Under the pieces are notes generated by a model, which saw nothing but the letters and a program-made list of their open reading frames with translations, had not been told where the DNA came from and ran no database searches. From an uncultured Verrucomicrobiota bacterium (GTDB lineage: Bacteria > Verrucomicrobiota > Kiritimatiellia > CAIQIC01 > Lenti-01): 63,875 bases of DNA. Made by a program: the position numbers and the translations under genes. Location of the stretch: positions 1 through 63,875 of the forward strand of contig CALMBO010000003.1 of assembly GCA_937860055.1 (NCBI GenBank). Direction: 5' to 3'. Shown piece by piece: positions 7,743-15,230 of the stretch (position 1 is the first letter of the stretch; each line of letters starts with the position of its first letter).

Positions 7743-8243
7743 TCAGAAGCCGATCCGGGCGGCGGCGCCGAGGAAGACGGTATCCGTGTCGATGGCGTCG
7801 ACGGCTTCCTCCAGATCGGTCTCGCTGTTGAAGCGGTAGCTGGCGGAGAGATCGAGGAAGAGGCCGGGGAGGATTTCCAGATCGAGGCCGGCCTTGAGGG
7901 CGAGGAAGGGTTCGTCGGCCCATTCGCCGTCGAGGTTGACGATGCCGGCGCCGGCGGCGGCATAGATGGTTTTGCCGACGACAAGATAGGCGGCGGGGGC
8001 GATGGCATCCTCGCCGAAGAGGTCGGGGAGGAATTCGACATCGGCCTGCAGGCCGACCAGCGTGGGGCGGTACTGGTAGGAGACCAGATAGCTGAAACCG
8101 TCTTCATCGACGTTGTCGACGTCGATGTCGTCGATGCAGACCCAGTAGTTCGCGCCCGCGCCGATGCGGTGGGCACTATCCGCCGCACGGGCGGAAGGGA
8201 GGAGGAAGAGGGCCAGAATCACGGGAACGATCCAATTTTTCAT
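7743..8243 (-). CDS. Outer-membrane beta-barrel protein, first of three
   Basis: 166 aa with a clear signal peptide (MKNWIVPVILALFLLPSARA). The mature part is built of alternating hydrophobic and polar strands with acidic turns and ends in aromatic Phe (LGAAARIGF), typical of small outer-membrane barrels assembled by BAM. It is the first in coordinate order of three barrel genes, all on the minus strand, at 7.7-9.7 kb. The sequence is only loosely similar to the other two, sharing design rather than obvious identity. The strand number suggests an eight-stranded barrel. The ligand or role cannot be told. Confidence 0.75.
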   Translation of the reverse strand: MKNWIVPVILALFLLPSARAADSAHRIGAGANYWVCIDDIDVDNVDEDGFSYLVSYQYRPTLVGLQADVEFLPDLFGEDAIAPAAYLVVGKTIYAAAGAGIVNLDGEWADEPFLALKAGLDLEILPGLFLDLSASYRFNSETDLEEAVDAIDTDTVFLGAAARIGF

Positions 8244-8328
8244 GTCGCACTCCTTTGGATATGGCGTTTCAAACCCATGGCATCATGGCAGGGATTTCCG
8301 GGTTGGGCAAGGCGGAGAAATCCGGCGC

Positions 8329-8366
8329 AAAACGATTCCGGCGCCGGAGGGTCTCCGGCGCCGGAA
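8329..8366 (-). terminator. Intrinsic terminator of the second beta-barrel gene
   Basis: A perfect 14 bp stem (TTCCGGCGCCGGAG at 8336-8349 against 8353-8366) with a 3-nt loop is followed on the minus strand by TCGTTTTG. It lies about 30 bp after the stop of the gene at 8397-8945. Confidence 0.85.
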
Positions 8367-8396
8367 GGGAAAGTTCCCCGAACGGGAACCTGCGGA

Positions 8397-8945
8397 TTAG
8401 AAGCGGAACAGAAGGCCGGCATTGATGCCGAGGCCGCTGAACTCCACTTCCTCGTCGAATTCGATTTCGTCTTCGTCGTCCGTTTCGGCGCCATCCACCT
8501 CGAGGACGCGGTATTGGGCTTCCACGAACAGGGAAGCGGCGTCGCCCAGGCCGAATTCCGCGCCGGCCACGCCGTAGAAGCAGAATTCATCGTCCAGGTC
8601 GATGTCGTCGCATTCCGGAATGATGGCATAGCCGCCGCCACCGCCGCCATAGAGGGTGATGGGGACATCTTCGCCCAGCGGCAGGTTGAAGAGCAGGCCC
8701 GCCTCCAGCGGGATCAGGTACAGGCCGTCATCGCTGTCGTCCTCGTCGAACTGGGTGATGCAGGAGGCCCGCACTTCCATTCCGAAATAATCGGAGAGGT
8801 CGGCCTTGAACTTCACGCCGCCGCCGAAACCGGGACCCGGATCCTTGCTGTCGAGATACGTTCCGAACACACCCAGGCCGCTGCCTGCGGAGGCCGCCGC
8901 GGTCCCGAGACCGATCGCTATCAGCATAACCAGTAACTTCTTCAT
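8397..8945 (-). CDS. Outer-membrane beta-barrel protein, second of three
   Basis: 182 aa. The signal peptide MKKLLVMLIAIGLGTAAASA is followed by glycine-rich, strand-forming sequence with acidic turns (CDDIDLDDEFC, ETDDEDEIEFDEE) and the barrel ending INAGLLFRF. The two cysteines in CDDIDLDDEFC could form a surface-loop disulfide. It resembles the porin-like barrel families (OmpA-like or DUF-type outer-membrane proteins). It has its own strong terminator and lies downstream of a 20-base poly-G tract at 9081-9100, which could influence its promoter. Function unknown. Confidence 0.75.
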   Translation of the reverse strand: MKKLLVMLIAIGLGTAAASAGSGLGVFGTYLDSKDPGPGFGGGVKFKADLSDYFGMEVRASCITQFDEDDSDDGLYLIPLEAGLLFNLPLGEDVPITLYGGGGGGYAIIPECDDIDLDDEFCFYGVAGAEFGLGDAASLFVEAQYRVLEVDGAETDDEDEIEFDEEVEFSGLGINAGLLFRF

Positions 8946-9080
8946 GCATTCTCTCCTTGTTCTGAACCATCGGGCCGCACGCGCGACCTCTCTGCCACAC
9001 CCTTAAGGGTAGGGGTCTCCTTTCCCGCCGTCAAGCCGGGACCGGCCCGTGGCGGTGGAATTCCCGGAAAAGGGGGACCC

Positions 9081-9100
9081 GGGGGGGGGGGGGGGGGGGG
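9081..9100 (+). repeat. Poly-G homopolymer tract, 20 bp
   Basis: Twenty consecutive G lie in the 175 bp gap between the third barrel gene's stop (9121) and the second barrel gene's start (8945). Seen from the minus-strand genes it is poly-C, about 135 bp upstream of the 8945 ATG. Confidence 0.95.
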
Positions 9101-9120
9101 AAGGGGGATGGGCCTGCCGG

Positions 9121-9738
9121 TCAGAAGCCGAGCTTGAGGCCGGCGGAGAAGGAGGGGCCGTCGAGGGAGTTGGCCGCTTCGATGTCGGCGCCGCGCCAGT
9201 GGAGGTCTTCGTCGGTGCCGACGAGGTTGTACTTGGCCTCGGCGAAGAGGGAGGCGGGGCCGAGGCGGAGATCGAGGCCAGCGAGGGCGAAGTAGCCGGC
9301 GACCTTCTCGGACGAGTCCCAGGTTTCGGTATCGGTGTATTCGGCGTCCTTCAGGTAGTATCCGGCGCCACCGCCGACATAGGGGGAGAGGTGCCGGCCG
9401 AAGGGGAGGCGGAAGACGAGGGCGGCCTCGAGGGGGACGAGGGAGGTTTCGACGCCGTCGTCCTCGGATTCGAGATAGGAGGCGCGGGCTTCGAGGCCGA
9501 GGCGGCCGAAGATGTTCCATCCGAGGCGGAGACCGCAGCCGGCGAGGGTTCCGTAGTCCTGGCTGTCCCAGCGGGAGGCGAAGACGCCGAGGCCGGCGTA
9601 GGGGGTGCTGACGAGGCTGGCCGTCGCCTGGGCTCCGATGGTGGAGGCGGCGGTGGCGGCGAGGAGGCCGGCATCGGCGCGCGCCGCCAGGGGCGAGAGG
9701 GCCCAGGCGAGAGCGGTGGCAACGACGGCGCGCTTCAT
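9121..9738 (-). CDS. Outer-membrane beta-barrel protein, third of three
   Basis: 205 aa with start at 9738 (MKRAVVATALAWALSPLAARADA signal). The mature protein has repeated strand pairs such as LGLEARASYLESED and LSPYVGGGAGYYLKDAEY and ends SAGLKLGF. The order of motifs (VFASRWDSQDYGTLAGCGLRLGWN, then LVPLEAALVFRLPFG, then ASLFAEAKYNLVG) parallels the second barrel (VFGTYLDSKDPG, LIPLEAGLLFNLPLG, ASLFVEAQYRVLE), so these two are clearly paralogues. The start is only 4 bp after the RNR stop, so it may be co-transcribed with the reductase. Confidence 0.78.
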   Translation of the reverse strand: MKRAVVATALAWALSPLAARADAGLLAATAASTIGAQATASLVSTPYAGLGVFASRWDSQDYGTLAGCGLRLGWNIFGRLGLEARASYLESEDDGVETSLVPLEAALVFRLPFGRHLSPYVGGGAGYYLKDAEYTDTETWDSSEKVAGYFALAGLDLRLGPASLFAEAKYNLVGTDEDLHWRGADIEAANSLDGPSFSAGLKLGF

Positions 9739-9742
9739 GCGG

Positions 9743-11728
9743 TCAACGGATGGGGCAGGCGCCGCCGGCGCATTCGTTGCCCATATCGACGCTGTCCTCG
9801 GACTGGGCCTTGACCTTTTCGATGTCGAAGGGCTTGAGCCGGGCCACATAGGCGTCGAAGACGGCCTTGGAGACCGGCTGCTGGGGCAGGTAGGGGAAGC
9901 CGAGATCCTCGGCGGTCTTGAGGGGATCGGCCCGGAGGAGGAAGGAGACGCCGACATAATGGTCCCAGTATTGCAGGAGCCATTCGATGATGGCATCCAC
10001 CTCGGAGGGGTCGTAGCTGACGGTGATGGAGCAGTTCTGCTCGACATAATTATCCATGAGAAGCTTGTAGCGCTCGAGCTGGTCGATGGCGGTTTCCAGG
10101 TTGACTTCGAGGTCGCCGACCTTGTCGAAATCGACGTCGTCCCAGGAGACGGGGAGGGTGATGACCCAGTCGCCGGTGCCATTGGGGTGGGGCATCATCT
10201 GGTAGCCGCATTCGCGCAGGACGTTGACGAGCGGGTCGTGCTTGACGAAAGTGACGTTGTTGAAGATGTGGCGGGCGAGGGGCTTGTGGGCGCCTTCGGT
10301 GGTGTCATAGCACTTGGAGATGGTGCCTTCGGGCTTGAGGGTGGTGACGTTCTTGGGGCGGGGCAGGCCGAGTTCGTCGGCCATGGAGTAGGCACCCATG
10401 ATGGCCGCGTTGCGCAACAGGCGCAGTTCGTAGGGGCCGAGGTCCGGGCGGCGGACGACGCCGGTGAGCGACACGCCGCAGAGGTGCAGGAAGTCGTTGT
10501 TCTCGTGCCAGGAGTGCTGGAGGATGCCGTCCTTGAGGTTGACGCAGGTCTGGCGGTAGTTGGCGCGCGCGATGACGTAGATGGCGCGGTGCATGCCGCT
10601 GGGGTTGTCCTTGAACTTGGCGAGATCGATCGTCGTCAGGTTGCAGAAGGCGCGGTTGCCGAGGAGGATTTCCGCGCAGGGATTCACGCCGGAAAACCAC
10701 GGGGCGCGGTTGAGGGCGGCCGCGCCGTTGATGAAGCCGGGTTCCGAGCCGCCGGCGGCGAGCATGAGGTCGAAGATGCCGCGCAATTCGGCGCGCGTGG
10801 GCTTGTCGTAGAAGACGAGCGAGTTGTTGGACTGTCCGCGCTGGGGCTGGCCCTTGCTCCAGTAGTCCTTCTTGCAGACGGCGAATTCCTGCCACTCGGG
10901 GGAGCCGTATTCGAAGAGGCTGATTTCGGCGGAGCGGCGCGTGCTGAGGATCGTGCCGAGCCAGTTGCAGATGTCGTGGATGTCCATCTTGCGCAGGAGC
11001 TGGCCGGCGCGGCGGTTCATGATCTCGGCGATGGCGCGGTAGGCGACGGAAATCGTTTCGTCGCCCTGGCTGATCCAGCCATAACCGGTCAGCCGTTGGC
11101 CGGCGGGACGGATTTCGGAGAAATCGAGGATGAGCTTTTCGGCGGCGTACTTGCCGGAGAGGAGCTTGCCGACGGATTTGGCCCAACCCTCGGCGGAATC
11201 GCCGACGCTGATGGACCAGATTTTCGTTTCGGGGTCCCATGTTTCGATGTTGTTGTCGCGCCCGCCCTTGGTGGTGCGGGTGGAGCGGATGAGCTGGATG
11301 TCGAGGATGGGCTGGGTGAAGCCGCTGATGCCGCCGGACTTGGGGGTGACGCCCACGCCGCAGCCCTGCAGCAAGAGCCAGAGGGCGTCGACCATGTCGT
11401 CGACCGTCTGGATCTCAAGATGGGCGCAGTTGAACTGGCAGGCTTCCTTCTCGCGGGAGATTTCGGTGCCGCCGAGCCAGAGCGTGCGGCCGGCCACGCC
11501 CACCTTGCGGGCGAGGAGGAGGGTACGCAGCTCTTCCAGCTCGGCCTCCTGCGTCTTGTTGAGGGGGCGGCGCATCTGGCGGCGCCAGAGCCAGCGCTGG
11601 TGCTCGATGACGCGGTCGATGGTCTGCGCCCAGGTTTCAAAGGAGGTGGCGTCGTCGTTGAGGACGCGGTTGTAGGTGCGGCGGGTCAGGATCTGGGCGC
11701 GAAGGGAGGGCGAATAGGTTTCGGGCAT
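9743..11728 (-). CDS. nrdJ: Adenosylcobalamin-dependent ribonucleoside-triphosphate reductase (class II)
   Basis: Makes deoxynucleotides using an adenosylcobalamin radical, so it does not need oxygen or a second subunit. 661 aa, close to the monomeric Lactobacillus leichmannii-type enzyme rather than the larger dimeric NrdJ. Supporting motifs are EKEACQFNCAHLEI near the first active-site cysteine and NPCAEILL at about residue 349 carrying the radical-site cysteine. A C-terminal CAGGACPIR redox pair allows recharging by thioredoxin. It lies upstream of the third barrel gene and downstream of thyX on the same strand. No cobalamin riboswitch was recognised upstream, and no other RNR is in the window. 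Confidence 0.93.
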   Translation of the reverse strand: MPETYSPSLRAQILTRRTYNRVLNDDATSFETWAQTIDRVIEHQRWLWRRQMRRPLNKTQEAELEELRTLLLARKVGVAGRTLWLGGTEISREKEACQFNCAHLEIQTVDDMVDALWLLLQGCGVGVTPKSGGISGFTQPILDIQLIRSTRTTKGGRDNNIETWDPETKIWSISVGDSAEGWAKSVGKLLSGKYAAEKLILDFSEIRPAGQRLTGYGWISQGDETISVAYRAIAEIMNRRAGQLLRKMDIHDICNWLGTILSTRRSAEISLFEYGSPEWQEFAVCKKDYWSKGQPQRGQSNNSLVFYDKPTRAELRGIFDLMLAAGGSEPGFINGAAALNRAPWFSGVNPCAEILLGNRAFCNLTTIDLAKFKDNPSGMHRAIYVIARANYRQTCVNLKDGILQHSWHENNDFLHLCGVSLTGVVRRPDLGPYELRLLRNAAIMGAYSMADELGLPRPKNVTTLKPEGTISKCYDTTEGAHKPLARHIFNNVTFVKHDPLVNVLRECGYQMMPHPNGTGDWVITLPVSWDDVDFDKVGDLEVNLETAIDQLERYKLLMDNYVEQNCSITVSYDPSEVDAIIEWLLQYWDHYVGVSFLLRADPLKTAEDLGFPYLPQQPVSKAVFDAYVARLKPFDIEKVKAQSEDSVDMGNECAGGACPIR

Positions 11729-11803
11729 GGGGCTTCTCCAAAGCGGCGTGAAAAAAATTCGGACGGATTCTAGGGCAAAAAACCGGACGGGGCCAGCGGA
11801 AGT

Positions 11804-12676
11804 TTAGGCGGGCGGAGTGAATCTCGCGATGTGCTCATTGGAGAGCATCTTGCGGAATTGCCGCCAGCCGTGGAAATTGCCGTGCTGGGCGGGGAACTGC
11901 CAGGATTCCGGATCGGCAGGGTCGCGCAGGCGGTCGGGGGTGGCCTGGTGTTCCATCGGCGAGGCGTGGAGGGGATGCGGCGGGCCGTTGGGATCGCCTG
12001 CGAGCTTGGCGAAGGTATCGAGGTCCTTGGCGACGTTGGGGGTGGAGCCGTCGTGGTTGAGGTAGGACACGCGGGCGCAGCGGGCGGCCGAGCAGCGGCG
12101 GGCGGTATCCAGGCCGATGGATTTTTCCTCCTCGGGGGAGATGAAGGGCAGGTGCCACTGGTCGGGATCGAGGGGGCGGGGCTTGCTGCCCATGATGGCC
12201 TGGAACATCTGCCGGGCCAGTTCCTGGATTTCGGGCTGCGCGTCGGGGTGCCAGCGCACGCCGAAGAAATTGTCGAACGAGGTGGCGGAGACGAGGACGG
12301 AGATGGAAGTGAACCATTCGAGGGGGCGGTTGGCCCACTGCTTGTGGAGGCCGATTTCGGCGAGTTCGGCGACGCCGGCGGCGCAGGCGTCGGCCATGCG
12401 GTCCCAGACGGCCTTGGCTTTCGCCGCTTGCTCGTCGGAGAGTCGGGCGCCGGACTGCATGCCGGGGATGTTGGCATCCCACCGGAGGGGATATTCGCGC
12501 TCGAGGGCGCCGAGGCGGCGCGAGGGGATGGCGCGCGAGCTGCTGGCGTTGCGCGAGAACAGGCGGTGCGTCATGAATTCGGCGTGGATCCAGCGGGGAT
12601 ACTTCAGGGACAGCGTCGTGAGGCGGATGGCCTGCGGGGAGACACTGTCGGCGATCACTTTGGCTTCGATGCTCAT
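11804..12676 (-). CDS. thyX: FAD-dependent thymidylate synthase
   Basis: Flavin-dependent conversion of dUMP to dTMP. 290 aa from ATG 12676 (MSIEAKVIADSVSPQ); a TTG start 42 bp upstream is possible but less likely. The ThyX motif is seen as HRLFSRNASSSR at residues 37-48, matching RHRxxSxNxxSxR except that the first Arg is Thr. ARCARVSYLNHD and the C-terminal RQFRKMLSNEHI region also fit. It is longer than compact ThyX proteins (about 220-250 aa) and resembles a divergent branch. It sits next to class II RNR, giving a deoxynucleotide supply pair that needs neither oxygen-dependent RNR nor ThyA. Confidence 0.85.
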   Translation of the reverse strand: MSIEAKVIADSVSPQAIRLTTLSLKYPRWIHAEFMTHRLFSRNASSSRAIPSRRLGALEREYPLRWDANIPGMQSGARLSDEQAAKAKAVWDRMADACAAGVAELAEIGLHKQWANRPLEWFTSISVLVSATSFDNFFGVRWHPDAQPEIQELARQMFQAIMGSKPRPLDPDQWHLPFISPEEEKSIGLDTARRCSAARCARVSYLNHDGSTPNVAKDLDTFAKLAGDPNGPPHPLHASPMEHQATPDRLRDPADPESWQFPAQHGNFHGWRQFRKMLSNEHIARFTPPA

Positions 12677-12859
12677 GAGAGGATTCCGTGAAATTCCATT
12701 CAGGGGTTTGACGATCAAATCCGGGGCATCCTATGCCAACGGCACCGGGAAGGAAACCCCGTTTTCCGGGCCTAGCGGCGAAAAAGGTGGCCGTTTCCGG
12801 CGGTCCATGGGAGAATAACAATCCAAGAGCCCTTGCTCATGGAACCAGAGGTACCTGCG

Positions 12860-15220
12860 ATGAAAAGCGGATTGTCCCGGTGGATGCCGGTTGGCGTGGT
12901 CATTGCGTTCCTAGGACTGGTCGCGGGGAGCGGCGGGCAGGAGGCGGGGAGTCCGCCTGACCTGAGGACGCAGTTCGGTCGCGCGCTGGGGCTGGTGAAG
13001 GCGGGGCGGGTGGCGGAGGGGGAAGAGCAGATGCAGGCGGCGGTCCGGCAGGCGGAGGCCGCGCAGGACTGGGCCAACCTGTATTGGCATGCGTGGCTGC
13101 TGGCCCAGTACCGTTCGGATCACTGGGACGGGGAGCAACGGCTGGCATGGTTCGACATCGCGGAGAGGGCCCTGCTGCGGCGCGACCGGAACCATTACAA
13201 GTGGGGGATCGCGGACCTGCCCAACTACATCCAGATGCTGTGCGAGAAGGAAACGGTGCTGGCGGCGCAGGGGCGCAGGGGGGAGGCCTTCATGGCCCAC
13301 CGGAAGGCGGCGGACCTGCTCCGGGAAAACTGGGGGCCGATGGAGGGCGAAGCCGAGCTGCGCCAGGCTTCACCCCGGCACATCGGGATCCTGCTGAACC
13401 TGTTGCTGGACCAGGCGGACCACCAGGAGAAAACGGGACAGATGGCGGCGAGCGAGCGGACGTTCCTGCGGAGCCTGGCGTTGACCGAAGGATACCTGAA
13501 GGGAACCCCCGACCATGCCGGCTACATGGGCCGGATTGCCAATAACTACTCGGTGATGCTGGGGTTGGCCGGGAGGGACGACGAAGAGGACCGGTACCAG
13601 GCCGAAGCCTTGAAATACCGTGGCAACAACGGCGGCGAACTGATCGCGGAGGCCAACCGGCTTCGCCGGGAGAGCCTGGACAGCGGGCCCAGCGAGGAAT
13701 TGGCGCAGCGGCTGGCGGCGAAGGCCGACCGGCTGGCGGAAGCCGGCCGGCGGGACGACGCGCTGGAGATCCGGCGGCGGGCGGCCTCGATCCTGTACGA
13801 CCTGGGGAAGAACGAGGAAGCCGAGGAGCTGTTCGGGCGGGTGATTGGCGACGCGCAGAGCCGGAACTACGGAGTGGTGGTCGCCCACGCGCTGTATTGG
13901 CGGGGCAAGGCGCGGGGCCGGGCGGGCCACGCGGGAGCCGAAGAGGATTTCCTGTCCGCGCTGGGTCTTTACCGCCAGCAAGGCGCCAAGCCCTACGAAG
14001 GCAGGCTGTACCAGGCGTACGCCGAATTCCTGAAGGGAAAGGGGCGGACGGAAGACGCCCTGCGGATGGTCAACGAAGCGGTGCGGATGAACCGGGGAAT
14101 GGATATGGTTCATCTGCGTCCCGAGCTGCTGGCGCTGAAGGCCGGGATCCTGGAGCAGGCGGGGCAGGCGGGGGCGGCGGACGCGACCTGGGCGGAAATC
14201 CTCGAGATGATGGGGAAGATCGCGGGGTACAGCCAGAACCGGCAGATGAGGGTGCGGGTGGAATACCTGCGGCATCTGGCGCGGGGCGGGCGGACGGAAG
14301 AACTGGCGAAGGCCTTGGAGGAGACGCGGGCCTTTGCCGAGCAGTCCCAATTGACAGCGTACCAGATGCAGGCCTTCCGGGGATTCAAGGCGGAGGAATA
14401 CCTGGCGGCGCCGGATCCGGCGTTGCCGGTGCGGCTGCCGGCGAGTCTCCAGCCGGTCTATACGGCCACGCATGCGCCGTCCGGCCAGGCGGCGCAATCC
14501 TGGTTCTGGCTGATGAATCCCGGGGCGGCGGAGATGCGGGGGATGCTGCGGGTGCGGGGCGAAGGCGGGTTTGCCTGGAAGGCGGCGGAGGCGTCGCGGC
14601 TGGAGATCGAGATCCGGGATGGGGAAGAAGACGGGGTCGTGGAGAAGGAAATCGCGGTTCCGGCGGAGGACGTGCTGGCGATCCGGCTGGTTCGGGCCGC
14701 GCCGGCGTCCGATGCGTCCCGGATCGTGCTGGAATGGGACGGCGAGGACGATTCGAAGGCGGAGTGGAATGTGGCTGGCGATGCGGATGCCTATCGGGTC
14801 GAGTCGACCTTCCACCAGCATTTCGCGCAGCAGAACGCGTTTTTCAGCGTGGCGCTGTACCACGAGATCGGCGGGGGGCCGGGGCCGGAAGGCGGGCGAA
14901 ACTTCCGGGTGCGCGGGAGCGCGCCCTGCCGGGTGGAGGTGTACGACGCGGAGAGCCTGGCGCTGCTGGCGGCGGATGCGGATGGCGATGGGAATTTCGG
15001 TGGGGTGGGGGATCTACTGGCGCGGGATGCGGACATCGACGGGTATCCGGACTCGGACCGTTCGCCGCTGCCGGTGGTGTTGCACGTGTTTCCGGTGCCG
15101 GGGGAACGGTATGAGCAGCCGCTGGACTTGACGCTGGAAATGCGAAGCGGGGAGGAATGGGCGCCCATCGGGTCCGACCGTTTGATCGACATGGGGGTCG
15201 CAGCCGGAACGCCGCGCTGA
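12860..15220 (+). CDS. Secreted TPR-repeat protein
   Basis: 786 aa from the ATG at 12860, which has AGAGG about 7 bp upstream. The N-terminal hydrophobic segment (WMPVGVVIAFLGLVAG) is a signal or anchor. Residues of about 40-500 are helical repeats of TPR type, for example ALEIRRRAASILYDLGKNEEAEELFGRVI and AYAEFLKGKGRTEDALRMVNEAV. The C-terminal third is beta-rich and acidic (DADGDGNFGGVGDLLARDAD), possibly a carbohydrate- or protein-binding module. Codons are strongly G-ending, as in other plus-strand genes here. It is divergent from thyX and convergent with the glycosyl hydrolase, with 10 bp between stops. No specific family was recognised. Confidence 0.8.
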   Translation: MKSGLSRWMPVGVVIAFLGLVAGSGGQEAGSPPDLRTQFGRALGLVKAGRVAEGEEQMQAAVRQAEAAQDWANLYWHAWLLAQYRSDHWDGEQRLAWFDIAERALLRRDRNHYKWGIADLPNYIQMLCEKETVLAAQGRRGEAFMAHRKAADLLRENWGPMEGEAELRQASPRHIGILLNLLLDQADHQEKTGQMAASERTFLRSLALTEGYLKGTPDHAGYMGRIANNYSVMLGLAGRDDEEDRYQAEALKYRGNNGGELIAEANRLRRESLDSGPSEELAQRLAAKADRLAEAGRRDDALEIRRRAASILYDLGKNEEAEELFGRVIGDAQSRNYGVVVAHALYWRGKARGRAGHAGAEEDFLSALGLYRQQGAKPYEGRLYQAYAEFLKGKGRTEDALRMVNEAVRMNRGMDMVHLRPELLALKAGILEQAGQAGAADATWAEILEMMGKIAGYSQNRQMRVRVEYLRHLARGGRTEELAKALEETRAFAEQSQLTAYQMQAFRGFKAEEYLAAPDPALPVRLPASLQPVYTATHAPSGQAAQSWFWLMNPGAAEMRGMLRVRGEGGFAWKAAEASRLEIEIRDGEEDGVVEKEIAVPAEDVLAIRLVRAAPASDASRIVLEWDGEDDSKAEWNVAGDADAYRVESTFHQHFAQQNAFFSVALYHEIGGGPGPEGGRNFRVRGSAPCRVEVYDAESLALLAADADGDGNFGGVGDLLARDADIDGYPDSDRSPLPVVLHVFPVPGERYEQPLDLTLEMRSGEEWAPIGSDRLIDMGVAAGTPR

Positions 15221-15230
15221 AGGCCGCTGC

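Noticed and set aside
5467..7839. 790 aa plus-strand open frame opposite the FdrA-like and DUF1116 genes
   Set aside because: Low-complexity composition and exact antisense overlap with two conserved genes.
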